From JAEMQF01 sp963850525 (GTDB lineage: Bacteria; Pseudomonadota; Gammaproteobacteria; Burkholderiales; Burkholderiaceae_C), in assembly GCA_963850525.1 (NCBI GenBank), contig CAWKLQ010000008.1, positions 496,001 to 560,000 on the forward strand: a stretch of DNA of 64,000 bases, in the 5' to 3' direction. The translations under genes were made by a program, and so were the position numbers. Positions 44,414 through 54,265 of this stretch are shown here, in pieces. The number at the start of each line of letters is the position of its first letter. The first letter of the stretch is position 1. The notes below the pieces were generated by a model, which saw nothing but the letters and a program-made list of their open reading frames with translations, did not search any database and was not told where the DNA came from.

Positions 44414-44841
44414 TTGACGAACTGCTCGTTGCCCACCATGCCCAGCTTGGTCACGCCCAGGCGTTGCGCCGAGGCCAGCACCGTCGCCACGGCCTTGTAC
44501 TCCACCAGCTTGTTCGGGCGGATGTGGACTTCCGGTTGGTCGGGCGTTGCCGCAGCGTTGCTCAGCCGCGCTTCGAGTGCATTGAGATCGGCCAGCGCCT
44601 CGCCGTTCCAGAGCACGGTGCCGTCGAAGTCGATATCGATGGTCACGACGACGGGCTCCTGCGTCGAGGGCGGTGGTGCGCCTTGCGGCATGTTCAGATT
44701 CACCGAATGCAGCTGAATCGGAATCGTGATGATGAGCATAATGATGAGCACCAGCATCACGTCGATCAATGGCGTGGTGTTGATGTCGATCATCACCTCG
44801 GGTTCGCCCGAACCCGAGCCCGAGCCGACGTTCATTGCCAT
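44410..44841 (-). CDS. exbD: ExbD/TolR biopolymer transport protein, second of two
   Basis: Encodes 143 residues. A glycine/serine N-terminus is followed by the membrane helix DINTTPLIDVMLVLIIMLIITIPIQL with the essential Asp in LIDVML. The periplasmic domain includes VVTIDIDFDGTVLWNGEAL and PEVHIRPNKLVEYKAVATVL. It follows the first exbD by 24 nt. Two exbD genes behind one exbB, with tonB, is the arrangement known from Xanthomonas-type TonB systems. Confidence 0.94.
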   Translation of the reverse strand: MAMNVGSGSGSGEPEVMIDINTTPLIDVMLVLIIMLIITIPIQLHSVNLNMPQGAPPPSTQEPVVVTIDIDFDGTVLWNGEALADLNALEARLSNAAATPDQPEVHIRPNKLVEYKAVATVLASAQRLGVTKLGMVGNEQFVK

Positions 44842-44865
44842 GGCGAATTCCTCATTGCCTGCACG

Positions 44866-45291
44866 TCAGCCTTTCGGCGGCGGCTCGGTGACAAAACTGA
44901 TCTTGGCGATCGCCGCGCGCTGGCACGCGAACACGACCCGGCCGATCGATTCGTAGCGCGCTTTTTCATCGCCGCGAATGTGCACTTCGGGCTGCGGGTT
45001 CATCACGGCAATTTTCTTGAGCCGCTGGAACAGCATCTCGCTGTCGGGAACGAGCTGCGCGTTCCAGAACACGTCGCCGTCCTTGTTCACCGAGATTTCG
45101 ATGTTCTCCGGCCGCGTCTGGCGCGCGATGTTGGTTTCCTTGGGCAAGGTCATCGCGATCTGCTGCGTCACCACTGGAATCGTGATGAGGAAGATGATCA
45201 ACAGCACGAGCATCACGTCGACGAGCGGCGTCGTGTTGATCGTCGAGACGACTTCGTCCTCGTCGCCGGAAGAGCCCACCATCATCGCCAT
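44866..45291 (-). CDS. exbD: ExbD/TolR biopolymer transport protein, first of two
   Basis: Encodes 141 residues. The membrane helix reads NTTPLVDVMLVLLIIFLITIPVVT with the key Asp. The periplasmic part includes ISVNKDGDVFWNAQLVPDSEML and PEVHIRGDEKARYESIGRVV. It lies between exbB and the second exbD in the tonB operon. Confidence 0.94.
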   Translation of the reverse strand: MAMMVGSSGDEDEVVSTINTTPLVDVMLVLLIIFLITIPVVTQQIAMTLPKETNIARQTRPENIEISVNKDGDVFWNAQLVPDSEMLFQRLKKIAVMNPQPEVHIRGDEKARYESIGRVVFACQRAAIAKISFVTEPPPKG

Positions 45292-45319
45292 GTCGTGCCT
45301 CCCTGGTCTGTGCGCGATC

Positions 45320-46186
45320 TCACCGAGACGACATCCCCGAGCTGGTCTTCGCGCCCATCAATACGCCATGCAGGTCGGCGCCGAAGCTGCGGATCTTTTC
45401 CATCGTCACTTTGTTGCGCCGCACGAGCCAGTTGTAGCCGAGCACTGCCGGCACGGCCACGGCCAGGCCGATCGCCGTCATGATGAGCGCCTCGCCCACC
45501 GGCCCGGCCACCTTGTCGATCGACGCCTGGCCGGCAATGCCGATTGCCGTGAGCGCGTGGTAGATACCCCAGACCGTACCGAACAGGCCGACGAACGGCG
45601 CCGTGGACCCCACCGTCGCGAGAAACGCCAAGCCATCCTGCAAGCGACTCTGAACCTCGTCGACACTGCGCTGCACGCTCATCGTCACCCACGTATTGCG
45701 ATCGATGTTCTCGGTGAGCGCGCCTTCGTGATGTTCACCCGCCTCCACGCCCGTCTCGGCGATGTAGCGAAACGCACTGCCCTTCTTCAGCGTTTGCACG
45801 CCCTCGGCAAGCGACGCCGACTTGAAGAACTTGCGCCCCCCGACGCGCGCCTCGGCGCTCATCTTGAGGCTCTCGTACAGCTTGGTGATCAGGATGTACC
45901 AGCTGCCCATGCTCATGAGCACGAGAATGATCAGCGTGCCTCGGGAGACGAAGTCGCCCTGCGCCCACAGTGCGGCCAAGCCATAGGGGTTGTCGACGGT
46001 TTCTTTGGTGACGATTCCGGTGGAGGGTGCGGGTGCAGGCGCAGGCGCAGGTGTCGCCACCGGCGCAGTCGCCGTTGCGCTCGCTGCGGCAGGCTTGTCG
46101 GTTTGCGCGGCCACCCATTGGGGGCCAGCGGCGAAGCCTGCGGCTAGCGCGAATGCCGCGATCAGGGTGGTCAGTCTTTGGCTCAT
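45320..46186 (-). CDS. exbB: ExbB proton channel with signal peptide and Ala/Pro linker
   Basis: Encodes 288 residues from ATG 46186 (MSQRLTTLIAAFALAAGFAAG). A signal-like segment is followed by an Ala/Pro-rich linker (about 35-65, PVATPAPAPAPAPS). The ExbB core has three membrane helices: GTLIILVLMSMGSWYILITKLYES, then LAFLATVGSTAPFVGLFGTVWGIYHAL, then EALIMTAIGLAVAVPAVLGYNWLV. This extended form powers TonB-dependent uptake. It sits between tonB and the two exbD genes. Confidence 0.95.
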   Translation of the reverse strand: MSQRLTTLIAAFALAAGFAAGPQWVAAQTDKPAAASATATAPVATPAPAPAPAPSTGIVTKETVDNPYGLAALWAQGDFVSRGTLIILVLMSMGSWYILITKLYESLKMSAEARVGGRKFFKSASLAEGVQTLKKGSAFRYIAETGVEAGEHHEGALTENIDRNTWVTMSVQRSVDEVQSRLQDGLAFLATVGSTAPFVGLFGTVWGIYHALTAIGIAGQASIDKVAGPVGEALIMTAIGLAVAVPAVLGYNWLVRRNKVTMEKIRSFGADLHGVLMGAKTSSGMSSR

Positions 46187-46286
46187 GGGTCTTGTCTCCT
46201 GCGGTGAGCGAGGCTCTTTATTGAAGGTTGCGCGGTCGGCTTGTGGCTGAGCGCGCACGAAACGGAATTCTCAAGTCCGGCCGGGG

Positions 46287-46970
46287 TCAGTTGATGGTGA
46301 ATGCAAACTGTTGCTCAACGACGATGTTCTCGCCAAGACACGTGTATTGAAGCATTGCCGAGGTGACCGCGTTTGCAAACGCGCGCTGGATCTTGCGATC
46401 GCGCGTGCCGACGATCGAGTTGGGAACGATATCGGCTTCGACAATCTTGTTTCCCTTGATCGTTGCGCGCGCCGTCAGACTGATCTTGCCGGTGAAGTCC
46501 ACGCCAGGCACTTCGGGCTGCGGCATCTTCGAACAGTAGGCAGCGATGTTCGTGGGCTTGGGTGCGGGCGGAGGAGGTGGCGGAGGTGGCGGCGCCTCAA
46601 CGACCACAGGCGCCGGCGGTGGCGGAGGCGCAGGCGCAATCACGACAGGCGCGGGTGGTGGAGTCGGCGTGACCACGGTGATGGTGGGCGCCGGCGGCGG
46701 TGGCGTCGCGATCTGCACCTCGGGCGGTGGGATGAACGGCGGCGGTGGCGCTTCGAGCTTGGGCGGCGGCGGCACCACGACTTCCGGCGGCGGTGGCGGC
46801 TTCTTGATTTCTTCGATGACCTTGGTCTCGATGGGTGCACGCACCACGTCGACAACCTTCTTCGCAAGGCCCGTCACCAACGCGTAGACGACCAGAGCAT
46901 GGAACAAGACGACAAACGTGAAGCCCACCAGGTGGCGCCTCGGGTCGGCCTGTCGCTTGGAAAAATCCAT
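46287..46970 (-). CDS. tonB: TonB energy transducer
   Basis: Encodes 227 residues. A single N-terminal membrane helix (about 14-35, LVGFTFVVLFHALVVYALV) has the conserved histidine for ExbB contact. A very long proline-rich stalk follows (about 56-138, many P-P-P-P runs) that spans the periplasm. The C-terminal domain (about 140-227) contains GKISLTARATIKGNKIVEADIVPNS and ends EQQFAFTIN. It leads a tonB-exbB-exbD-exbD-TPR operon and lies just downstream of the large receptor gene that it presumably energises. Confidence 0.92.
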   Translation of the reverse strand: MDFSKRQADPRRHLVGFTFVVLFHALVVYALVTGLAKKVVDVVRAPIETKVIEEIKKPPPPPEVVVPPPPKLEAPPPPFIPPPEVQIATPPPPAPTITVVTPTPPPAPVVIAPAPPPPPAPVVVEAPPPPPPPPPAPKPTNIAAYCSKMPQPEVPGVDFTGKISLTARATIKGNKIVEADIVPNSIVGTRDRKIQRAFANAVTSAMLQYTCLGENIVVEQQFAFTIN

Positions 46971-47059
46971 CCTCGTTCTCTCGGCGTTCTGCCCGGGTCA
47001 GGGCGCGATGTTGCCACAGGCCACCCATCGGGGCAGCCTAGGGCAGCACCTGATACGAA

Positions 47060-47090
47060 AATGCCCGCCGGCTTGTGGCCGGCGGGCATT
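47060..47090 (-). terminator. Rho-independent terminator after the TonB-dependent receptor
   Basis: AATGCCCGCCGGC and GCCGGCGGGCATT pair perfectly over 13 bp around a 5-nt loop, followed on the minus strand by TTTTC. It is about 75 nt past the receptor stop and separates the receptor from tonB. Confidence 0.85.
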
Positions 47091-47163
47091 GCTGCCCAGT
47101 CAGTCTCGGCTCAACCCCGCTGACACCTCGCCAGCAGAACTTACCTTCTCTTTTAAGATGGGA

Positions 47164-50100
47164 CTAGAACTTGGTGTCGTAACTCACCGACAGCTTCACA
47201 GTTCGAGGCGCTGTGTAGCTTTCGACATGACCATAACGGCTGAAGACGGCTTGACTGTTGCCATTGTTGTAGCGTTCCTCGATTACCTCGATCGACTGAC
47301 GATTGAAGGCATTGAAGACGTCAACCTTGAGCTGCAAGCCCGGGAGCGCAGTGGGACGGAATGCGGCATTCAGGTCGAGCCGAAGGTCAGGAGGCAGATT
47401 CCCCTGCGAGCCGCGTGGTGACGGCAGATTTTTGCAGAAGAAATAGGCCGACCCGTATTGAGAGTAGTTACTTACGCCATAGAGCGGATTGCCATTCGCA
47501 TCAATCGGTGCACCTCCGATGCAGTTCCTCGGACGGCCGGATGCCGCCAGGAAATTCGCACCGAAACCCCAGCTCGGCGTCGCCTGGTAGTACCCGAAAG
47601 CCTTGAGTTGGTGGGTTCGATCATTCGGCAACCGGCCATCGGCGTTGACCGAGAACTCGGGAAAGTCGTAATTCTGGGTCGTCGCAACGTCGCCCTGGCC
47701 GATGTCGGAGAGCAACTGGCCCTCAGCGTTGCCGTTATTGCGCGACCACGTGTAGTTGATTTTGCCCGCCCACTTCCCGTCGAAGGGGTGTTCGGCAAAC
47801 AAATCCACCGCCAAGTACTTGCGTTTCACTTTCGGGATGCCAAGCTCGTCGGCGGAGAGATTGATCGTCTCGAGATTTCCGTCTCCGTCGATATCAATCG
47901 TGAATGTATTACCAATACCCGGGTTGAACAAGGCACAGTTGTAGCCCCAATTGCTGTGATCTACGGGGACAGCCTGGCGATCAGCCCAAGCGCGGAACGG
48001 GCGATCGTCGCAGTGATCATCGATTGCAGTCCTTAGAGTGCGGTACGTGAACTTCGCACCCACGTTCAGATCCTTGGAAAGCGCTTGCTCCATACCAAAC
48101 GCGAGCTCGTCCTGATAGTTGCCTTTCATGTTTTGTGCAGCGACTTGCCTAGGATCCTTGGCTTGACCCAACTCGTTGTTGGCTGAGTAGAGAGGGCCGA
48201 CCGGCGTAAGGCCAGTCGGCGCGCCGGTAGTTGGATCGACGCCCGTGTAGGCAAAGTGCCGAGTCACGAACAGTGAACTACCCGCACCGCGAATTGCCAC
48301 ATTGGTCGGCAATGGAACGTGGTAGCGACCCACATTGCCAAAGACCTTGAGCGACGAATTTCCGAGTACATCCCACGCAGCCCCGAAGCGTGGGGCTAGC
48401 TGCCTGTCAATCTTGATGTATGAAACTCCGTCACCGTTGCGGTTGTCGAACGCCTCGTTGCGCAAACCCAATGAGAGAAGCAGGCGGTCAGTGACCTGGA
48501 ACTTGTCCTCTACGTAAATTGCCGATTGAACCACCGATGGAGTGGATTGCGACGAAATCGTGTCTTGTCGGACAAACAGGCCGTCAACCGACGCAAATGT
48601 ATTGGCACTGCCGAGCGAGGCCAACGTTACGCTTCCAGGGTGAACATCCAGCAGCACAGCCGGGTTGGGTTGAACACCGTAAGTCCACAGCGTTCCACCC
48701 GGCTGCGATGTCCCAGCGAACGACGTGATCTTGTTGTAATCAACGCCCGCGCGCATCGTGTGCGCAGAGGCCACCCGCCATTCAACGTCCAAGCGAATAC
48801 CCTTGTTCTCGTCGAAAGCGCCTGGAACCAGAAGAGTGCCCAACGTGCCCTGTGGAGTGATGTAGTTGAAGATATCCCTTCGGCCTGCGTCCGTAATGAC
48901 GACCGAGGGCAGGCTCGGGTTGTAGCCAACCGGCTTCTGTTCGTGCGGGGTACGGGTCCTGCCAACCAAAGTAGTAAAGGTGAAGTCGTTAGTCAGAAAG
49001 CCTGTGTATTTAAGGATGTCGACCTTTGCACCCTGTTCAGCGGCAACCGTCGGCACCGGCCCCCAGTTCACGTAGTTGTCACCCCCGTTTTGGACGGTCC
49101 CACGTTGAAGAGTGTTGTAGTCGAAGCTGTAATAGCGCCGCTGGTCTCGCACAGCATCATAGATATTGGTGTACTCAAGGTGGTGCTGGTCAGTGATGTT
49201 CCAGTCCAGTTTCAACAACGTCCGGGTCTTATTGGTGTTCTGTTCTTGCCAGCCCGCCGCGTTGGAGGAATTAGCAGTCCCCAAACCGCCTGTATTGGCG
49301 ATCCGAATGCGGCTCTGATCCACATTGGTATCTTCTCCGGCGAAGAACAGGAAGAATTTGTCCTTGACCAACGGCGCGCCAAAGTACGTGGAGACGCTCG
49401 TCGTCTCCTTCTTGTTATCGTCGTTGTAGAAGCGATATTTCCCATCAGTGTTCGGGAGGCCGTTGTTCTCGTACCGCGAGCTTTTCTGTTTGGAACGCAA
49501 GCTGTTCGGTTCGATTGAACCGGCAATGCCGAAGACAATCTCATTGCCACCACTCTTGGTGACCAGATTCACCACGCCACCGGTCGAGCGGCCGAATTCA
49601 GCGCCGTAACCCCCGGTCATGAGCTGAGCCTGCGCGATCGCGTTAAAAGGAAGTTGCGAGAATCCAACTTGAGTCAATAGCGTGGTCACCGGAAAACCGT
49701 TGATGTAGTACGCATTCTCAGATGCACTGGCGCCGCCAAAGCTCGGCGCGCCGCCCCCGCCGTATCGGGTGTCACCGCGAGTGGTTTGCGGAGCGAGCTG
49801 AACCACTGCGCCTACGTTGCCTTGAATCGGCAACTTGGCGAGTTCGGATGCGTTGAAGGACGTCGTCGAGCCTACTGCCGAAACGTCAATCAACTGCTTG
49901 CGGGCAAAGCCCACGACTTCAACCCTTTCTAGGGCGGTTGCGACAAAGTCAACTTCTGAGCTTCCGCCAATCGTGACCAAGACTCCGTCTCGGGTGCTCA
50001 CCGCGGCACCGCTGCGTTGCAGCGTGACCTTGTACTCGCCAACCGGCATCGAAGTCGCCTGGTACTTGCCATCTGCGCCAGGCGTCATCGTTCGCCGCGC

Positions 50101-50274
50101 GCCCGTGCCCACATTCTCAATCACGACCGTCGCTCCTGAAGGCGAATCCACTCGGCCTGCAACCGTACCCGTCGCGCTCGTCTGCGCGTAGGCGGCTGAC
50201 CCGACTCCGGCTGACAAGGCAGCGGCGCTAAATGCCAACGCCAGCGAACGAACGATGAGATTCTTTCTGAACAT
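47164..50274 (-). CDS. Oar-like TonB-dependent outer-membrane receptor with carboxypeptidase-regulatory-like domain
   Basis: Encodes 1036 residues with an AGGAG ribosome site before ATG 50274. A signal peptide (about 1-30, ending AYAQ) is followed by a CarboxypepD_reg-like beta-sandwich (about 36-105, ATGTVAGRVDSPSG...YKVTL). The plug domain follows (about 125-240, ASELAKLPIQGNVGAVVQLAPQ and GGYGAEFGRSTGGVVNLVTKSGGN). The remaining about 780 residues form the barrel, which ends in phenylalanine (VSYDTKF). Oar-type receptors import peptides or large molecules or take part in protein handling. Its base composition is visibly less GC-rich than all flanking genes, suggesting transfer or a distinct history. 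It lies between a peptide ABC transporter and tonB-exb. Confidence 0.95.
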   Translation of the reverse strand: MFRKNLIVRSLALAFSAAALSAGVGSAAYAQTSATGTVAGRVDSPSGATVVIENVGTGARRTMTPGADGKYQATSMPVGEYKVTLQRSGAAVSTRDGVLVTIGGSSEVDFVATALERVEVVGFARKQLIDVSAVGSTTSFNASELAKLPIQGNVGAVVQLAPQTTRGDTRYGGGGAPSFGGASASENAYYINGFPVTTLLTQVGFSQLPFNAIAQAQLMTGGYGAEFGRSTGGVVNLVTKSGGNEIVFGIAGSIEPNSLRSKQKSSRYENNGLPNTDGKYRFYNDDNKKETTSVSTYFGAPLVKDKFFLFFAGEDTNVDQSRIRIANTGGLGTANSSNAAGWQEQNTNKTRTLLKLDWNITDQHHLEYTNIYDAVRDQRRYYSFDYNTLQRGTVQNGGDNYVNWGPVPTVAAEQGAKVDILKYTGFLTNDFTFTTLVGRTRTPHEQKPVGYNPSLPSVVITDAGRRDIFNYITPQGTLGTLLVPGAFDENKGIRLDVEWRVASAHTMRAGVDYNKITSFAGTSQPGGTLWTYGVQPNPAVLLDVHPGSVTLASLGSANTFASVDGLFVRQDTISSQSTPSVVQSAIYVEDKFQVTDRLLLSLGLRNEAFDNRNGDGVSYIKIDRQLAPRFGAAWDVLGNSSLKVFGNVGRYHVPLPTNVAIRGAGSSLFVTRHFAYTGVDPTTGAPTGLTPVGPLYSANNELGQAKDPRQVAAQNMKGNYQDELAFGMEQALSKDLNVGAKFTYRTLRTAIDDHCDDRPFRAWADRQAVPVDHSNWGYNCALFNPGIGNTFTIDIDGDGNLETINLSADELGIPKVKRKYLAVDLFAEHPFDGKWAGKINYTWSRNNGNAEGQLLSDIGQGDVATTQNYDFPEFSVNADGRLPNDRTHQLKAFGYYQATPSWGFGANFLAASGRPRNCIGGAPIDANGNPLYGVSNYSQYGSAYFFCKNLPSPRGSQGNLPPDLRLDLNAAFRPTALPGLQLKVDVFNAFNRQSIEVIEERYNNGNSQAVFSRYGHVESYTAPRTVKLSVSYDTKF

Positions 50275-50950
50275 GGTGTCTCCTATCCTCTATTTAGCCA
50301 AAAGGTTGATGTTGGACCCGGCTTTGACACAAGCCGCTACCGCCCGGTGAGGCAGCCAAGCTCCGCTTCAAAGACTTGTAAAACAATTGTCACCATTGAG
50401 AGACATCGAGCGTCTAGGGTATTCCTTGATCGCGACCCGACTCCCCTGAGCCTGACTTGAGTCGACCTTCGCGTTGAATGTCAAAAAGTATGAGCACCAG
50501 TGCGAGCTTGCAGCGAGACATCGGCGGCTGCCCGGCTGCCCACCTCCGTGGGCCTCTTGCCGGGTTAGGGCATGTCCCTAGCTAGCCCATTGACATTGGG
50601 TCGTTGGTACCGCGCAACATGACTTCAGGTCGTCGAAGGGCTGTTCGTCACAGCCAACGCGACGCGGCCACACCTGCACGTGGACGACCAGTGCCAATGC
50701 GCTGCCCCTCCCGGGACGATCCCAGTCAATTTCAACAGGCGGGAAAACGCTCGAGCAGAGGTTGCCTTTGCACAGCAAATGTGTTGATGACGGTGATGCC
50801 GCGCCAAGCGAAGTCCGCGTGGCTGGCGAGCTGGTGCGATGAACGGAACCGGTTTGCCGCGAGTTCGCCCAGAGTTTGCCTCCGTCGATTCAACTGACGC
50901 GCTACACCCCGACTGGCAGATGCGCGTTCCCGTCGAGTTCGCCCCTTGGA
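50275..50950. other. 676-nt gap between the receptor gene and the peptide ABC transporter
   Basis: No gene I can support. The first about 100 nt are the receptor leader and promoter region. The rest has lower GC than the window average and only short frames without family resemblance or ribosome sites (for example 50604-50897). It may be a decayed gene or insertion. No transposase motif is recognisable. Confidence 0.55.
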
Positions 50951-52801
50951 TCAAACCTCCGCGACGCCAATCCTCGGCACCGCCGCGAGCAACGCCTTGG
51001 TATATGCCGACCGCGGGTAGCGCAAAACGGCGCCGGCCACGCCCGCTTCCCCAATCCGCCCGTGCTGCATCACGGCCACATGGTCGGCGATGTACTCGAC
51101 CACACCAATGTTGTGCGTAATGAACAGGTAGGACACACCAAGCTCGGACTGCAGGTCGCGCAACAGGTTGAGGATTTGCGCCTGCACCGAAACGTCAAGC
51201 GCCGAGGTGGGTTCGTCACACACGATCAGGTCGGGTTTCACGGCGAGCGCACGCGCGATTGCAATGCGTTGGCGTTGTCCGCCGGAGAATTCATGCGGAT
51301 AGCGCTCCAGCGAATCCTTGCGCAGGCCTACTTGATCAACGAGTTTGTCGATGTTGGTGCGTCGCGTACGCGCGCTCAGACCTGGCAGCAGCGCGACCTG
51401 CCCTTCCTGGAGAATTTCGAGCACACGCATGCGTGGGTTGAGCGAGGCAAACGGGTCCTGGAAAATGATCTGCACCGAGCGCCTGGCCTTGCGCAGCTCG
51501 CGCCCCTTGAGTGCGATCAGATCATGGCCTTTGAATTTGACTTCACCTTGAATCTGCGCCTGACCGCGCAACAACTGCACGATGGCCTTGCCGATCGTCG
51601 TCTTGCCGCAGCCCGACTCGCCCACCAACGCGAGCGTTTGACCGGCCTGGATGCTGAACGACACGTCGTCCACCGCGGTGAATGAACCCCGGGCACGTTG
51701 CAGCAAGCCTTTGCGGATCGGGAACTTGACGCTCAGTTTGTTGACTTCGAGCAGAGCAACTGACTGGTCGGGTTCATGGCGTGGCGCGTCCGCCATCACA
51801 ACAGGAAGTTTCGGCGTGGGCTCAGCGGGAGCCGCCCGCCCCTCTGCGTAGAGCAGGCAGCGCACGCTGCGCGCGCCGAATTCGAGCAGGGTCGGCAGGG
51901 TGTGCTGACACACCGGCATCGCCTGGTCGCAGCGCGGCGCGAAGCGGCACCCGGTGAAATCTTGCATAAGCCCCGGCACCGTGCCGGCAATCGCCGCGAG
52001 CTTCTCGCCCCGCCGGGCCATGTCAGGCAAGGCGCGCATCAGCAAACGTGCATAGGGATGCTTGGGTGCAGCGAAAAACTCGGCGCTACTGGCCACTTCG
52101 ACAATCTGCCCGGCGTACATCAACGCCACACGATCCGCCATCCCCGAGACCACGGCCAAGTCGTGTGTGATGAGCAGCAGGCCCATGCCATGCTGCCTTT
52201 GCAGCGACTTCAGGAGGTCAAGAATCTGCGCCTGGATCGTCGCATCCAGCGCTGTTGTGGGCTCGTCGGCGACCAGGAAGTCGGGCTTGCAGGCAAGCGT
52301 CAGCGCAATCATGACGCGCTGTTTCTGACCGCCGGACAGGCGAAATGGATAGTCGTCGATGCGTTTCTCAGGCTCCGGGATTCCGACCTTGTCGAGCCAC
52401 TCGATGGCGCTGGCGCGTGCCTGCGGTCCGCGCAGTTCGGTGTGCGCCTCAATCGCCTCGACGATTTGATCTCCCACGCGCATCACGGCGTTCAGGCTGG
52501 TGCCCGGCTCTTGAAAGATCATGCCGATCTTGCCGCCGCGAATTGCGCGCATTTCCGATTCGGGCAAGCCGAAAACGTCGCGTCCTTCGAGGGTCATGCG
52601 GCCGGCGCTGACGCGGCCGTTTTCGGGCAACAGGCGCAACATCGCCAGCGCCGTCATGCTCTTGCCACAGCCTGATTCCCCAACCAGCGCAAACGTTTCG
52701 CCGCGCCGAATGCTCAGGGACAAGCCATCGATGGCTTTGACCAGGCCCGCATCGACGTCAAGCGCTACCTTGAGATCGTCGATCTGCAGAACGCCCTTCA
52801 T
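50951..52801 (-). CDS. yejF: Peptide ABC transporter ATPase with two nucleotide-binding domains (YejF-like)
   Basis: Encodes 616 residues from ATG 52801, overlapping the permease stop by 4 nt (ATGA). Two complete ABC ATPases are fused. Domain 1 has GESGCGKSMTAL, LSGGQKQRVMIA and LVADEPTTALD; domain 2 has GESGCGKTTIGKA, FSGGQRQRIAIA and IVCDEPTSALD. Between them is an oligo_HPY tail with four cysteines (GCRFAPRCDQAMPVC...VRC), the pattern that binds a [4Fe-4S] cluster in Opp/Dpp ATPases. It energises oligopeptide or microcin-C-type import with the two permeases and the binding protein upstream. Confidence 0.94.
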   Translation of the reverse strand: MKGVLQIDDLKVALDVDAGLVKAIDGLSLSIRRGETFALVGESGCGKSMTALAMLRLLPENGRVSAGRMTLEGRDVFGLPESEMRAIRGGKIGMIFQEPGTSLNAVMRVGDQIVEAIEAHTELRGPQARASAIEWLDKVGIPEPEKRIDDYPFRLSGGQKQRVMIALTLACKPDFLVADEPTTALDATIQAQILDLLKSLQRQHGMGLLLITHDLAVVSGMADRVALMYAGQIVEVASSAEFFAAPKHPYARLLMRALPDMARRGEKLAAIAGTVPGLMQDFTGCRFAPRCDQAMPVCQHTLPTLLEFGARSVRCLLYAEGRAAPAEPTPKLPVVMADAPRHEPDQSVALLEVNKLSVKFPIRKGLLQRARGSFTAVDDVSFSIQAGQTLALVGESGCGKTTIGKAIVQLLRGQAQIQGEVKFKGHDLIALKGRELRKARRSVQIIFQDPFASLNPRMRVLEILQEGQVALLPGLSARTRRTNIDKLVDQVGLRKDSLERYPHEFSGGQRQRIAIARALAVKPDLIVCDEPTSALDVSVQAQILNLLRDLQSELGVSYLFITHNIGVVEYIADHVAVMQHGRIGEAGVAGAVLRYPRSAYTKALLAAVPRIGVAEV

Positions 52802-54258
52802 GCGGCACTGCTCTCGCTTCGCTTGCCGCTTGTGCGGTACCGCGGCCGGAAGCTCCGAGCGTGGGGGTCGAAGGCGTCGCGCACTCCGTCGGCGAACAGG
52901 TTGACCGCCAAGACAAGAGTCACCATGAAAGCAAAGGCCGCGGCGAAACTCCACCACACGACCGGATCCCGGCTCATCTCGCTGCGCGCAAGATTGATCA
53001 TCCCGCCAAAGCTGTTCATCGACGGATCGACGCCAACGCCCACGTAGGTGAGCACCGCCTCGAACAAGATCAGGTCGGAGAAATTCAGCACCATCGTGAT
53101 GAGCACGAGGTGCATGACATTGGGCGCGATATGGCGTGCCATGATGCGCACGTGGCTCACGCCGAACGCATGCGCCGCCTGCACGAACTCGAGTTCGCGC
53201 AGTTTGAGCGTTTCGCCGCGCACGAGACGGCACAGCGTGGCCCATCCGGTCACGCCGAGAATCACGCACAGCAGGAAGATCTTGATGTCGGAGCGCTCGG
53301 ACCCCGTCTCGAACATCTCCGGGTTCTTGTCAAGGAAGACCTGCATCATCAGCACGCACGCGGCGATCAACAGCACGTTGGGTACCGACGTCAGCGTGGT
53401 GTAGACATACTGGATGATCTCGTCCACCCAACCCCTGAAATACCCCGCCACGATGCCCAGCACGACGGCGAAAGGCAGTGTGGCGACCGTCGCCAGGGTG
53501 CCGATGACGAATGCGGTGCGCACGCTTTTCAGTGCCTGGTAGAACACATCGTTGCCGGTGCGATCGGTGCCGAATACGTGGTAGTGGCCCATCAGCGCGA
53601 TCACCGGCCCCCCCAGCAGGCAGATCACACCCAAGGTGATCAGCCCAGCACGCAGCGGCATGTGGGTCCGGTCGGCAGCGATGTCCCTGACCGCGGCCAA
53701 GACACCGCCATGATCCGCGCGGACGCGCCATGCGATGAACAACAGGGCGATTGCGGCAACGGCAAGACCCGCAATCGTGCCGAGCAGGGTGCGCGACACC
53801 ACATCGCGAACCCACGCGGTATCGGGCTTGGCCAAGTGAGCGCCGGCGAATTGCAGGCGCGGATAGTCGCGCACGGGCTTGCCGTTACGTTCAACCACTT
53901 CTTTGTTGAAACCAATCACTGCCAGCGGCTCGGAATAGCCGCTCTCGCGCATCTGCACCTGGCGCGACAGCAGTGCGTCGAGCAGCGACTCGGTACTGGT
54001 GGCGTAGAACGTTTGCGTGCCGTCCGACGTTCCGGCCGCCGCTGGCAATGCGCGGCGGAAATGCACGCTGTCAATCAGCGTCACACCGGCAAACAATGCC
54101 AACACAATGCCCGCACAGAGCGCAGCCGGGTCTCGCGCCACCTTGAGCCAATTGGCGCGCAGATTCGGATTGACCTTGATGCGCCAGCCATACCATGCCA
54201 GGGCAAGAAGCATGGCGTACAGCACCACATCGGTCCACAGAAAAACAAGTTTCGGCAT
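52798..54258 (-). CDS. yejE: Peptide ABC transporter permease with large N-terminal region (YejE-like)
   Basis: Encodes 486 residues. Two N-terminal membrane helices (about 8-25 and 45-62) bracket the cytoplasmic loop. A periplasmic insertion of about 90 residues (SVHFRRALP to KPDTAWVRDV) follows, then the BPD_transp_1 domain with five helices and the EAA loop VQAAHAFGVSHVRIMARHIAPNVMH. YejE proteins characteristically carry this periplasmic insertion. It is 7 nt downstream of the yejB-like gene and coupled to the ATPase gene. Confidence 0.92.
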   Translation of the reverse strand: MPKLVFLWTDVVLYAMLLALAWYGWRIKVNPNLRANWLKVARDPAALCAGIVLALFAGVTLIDSVHFRRALPAAAGTSDGTQTFYATSTESLLDALLSRQVQMRESGYSEPLAVIGFNKEVVERNGKPVRDYPRLQFAGAHLAKPDTAWVRDVVSRTLLGTIAGLAVAAIALLFIAWRVRADHGGVLAAVRDIAADRTHMPLRAGLITLGVICLLGGPVIALMGHYHVFGTDRTGNDVFYQALKSVRTAFVIGTLATVATLPFAVVLGIVAGYFRGWVDEIIQYVYTTLTSVPNVLLIAACVLMMQVFLDKNPEMFETGSERSDIKIFLLCVILGVTGWATLCRLVRGETLKLRELEFVQAAHAFGVSHVRIMARHIAPNVMHLVLITMVLNFSDLILFEAVLTYVGVGVDPSMNSFGGMINLARSEMSRDPVVWWSFAAAFAFMVTLVLAVNLFADGVRDAFDPHARSFRPRYRTSGKRSESSAA

Positions 54259-54265
54259 GGCCGCT

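Noticed and set aside
46546..46887. Glycine-rich plus-strand frame opposite tonB
   Set aside because: It is the reverse complement of the TonB proline codons (CCX to XGG), a composition artefact.
50604..50897. Short plus-strand frame in the receptor-ABC gap considered as a gene
   Set aside because: No ribosome site, no recognisable motif, and composition unlike the neighbouring genes.
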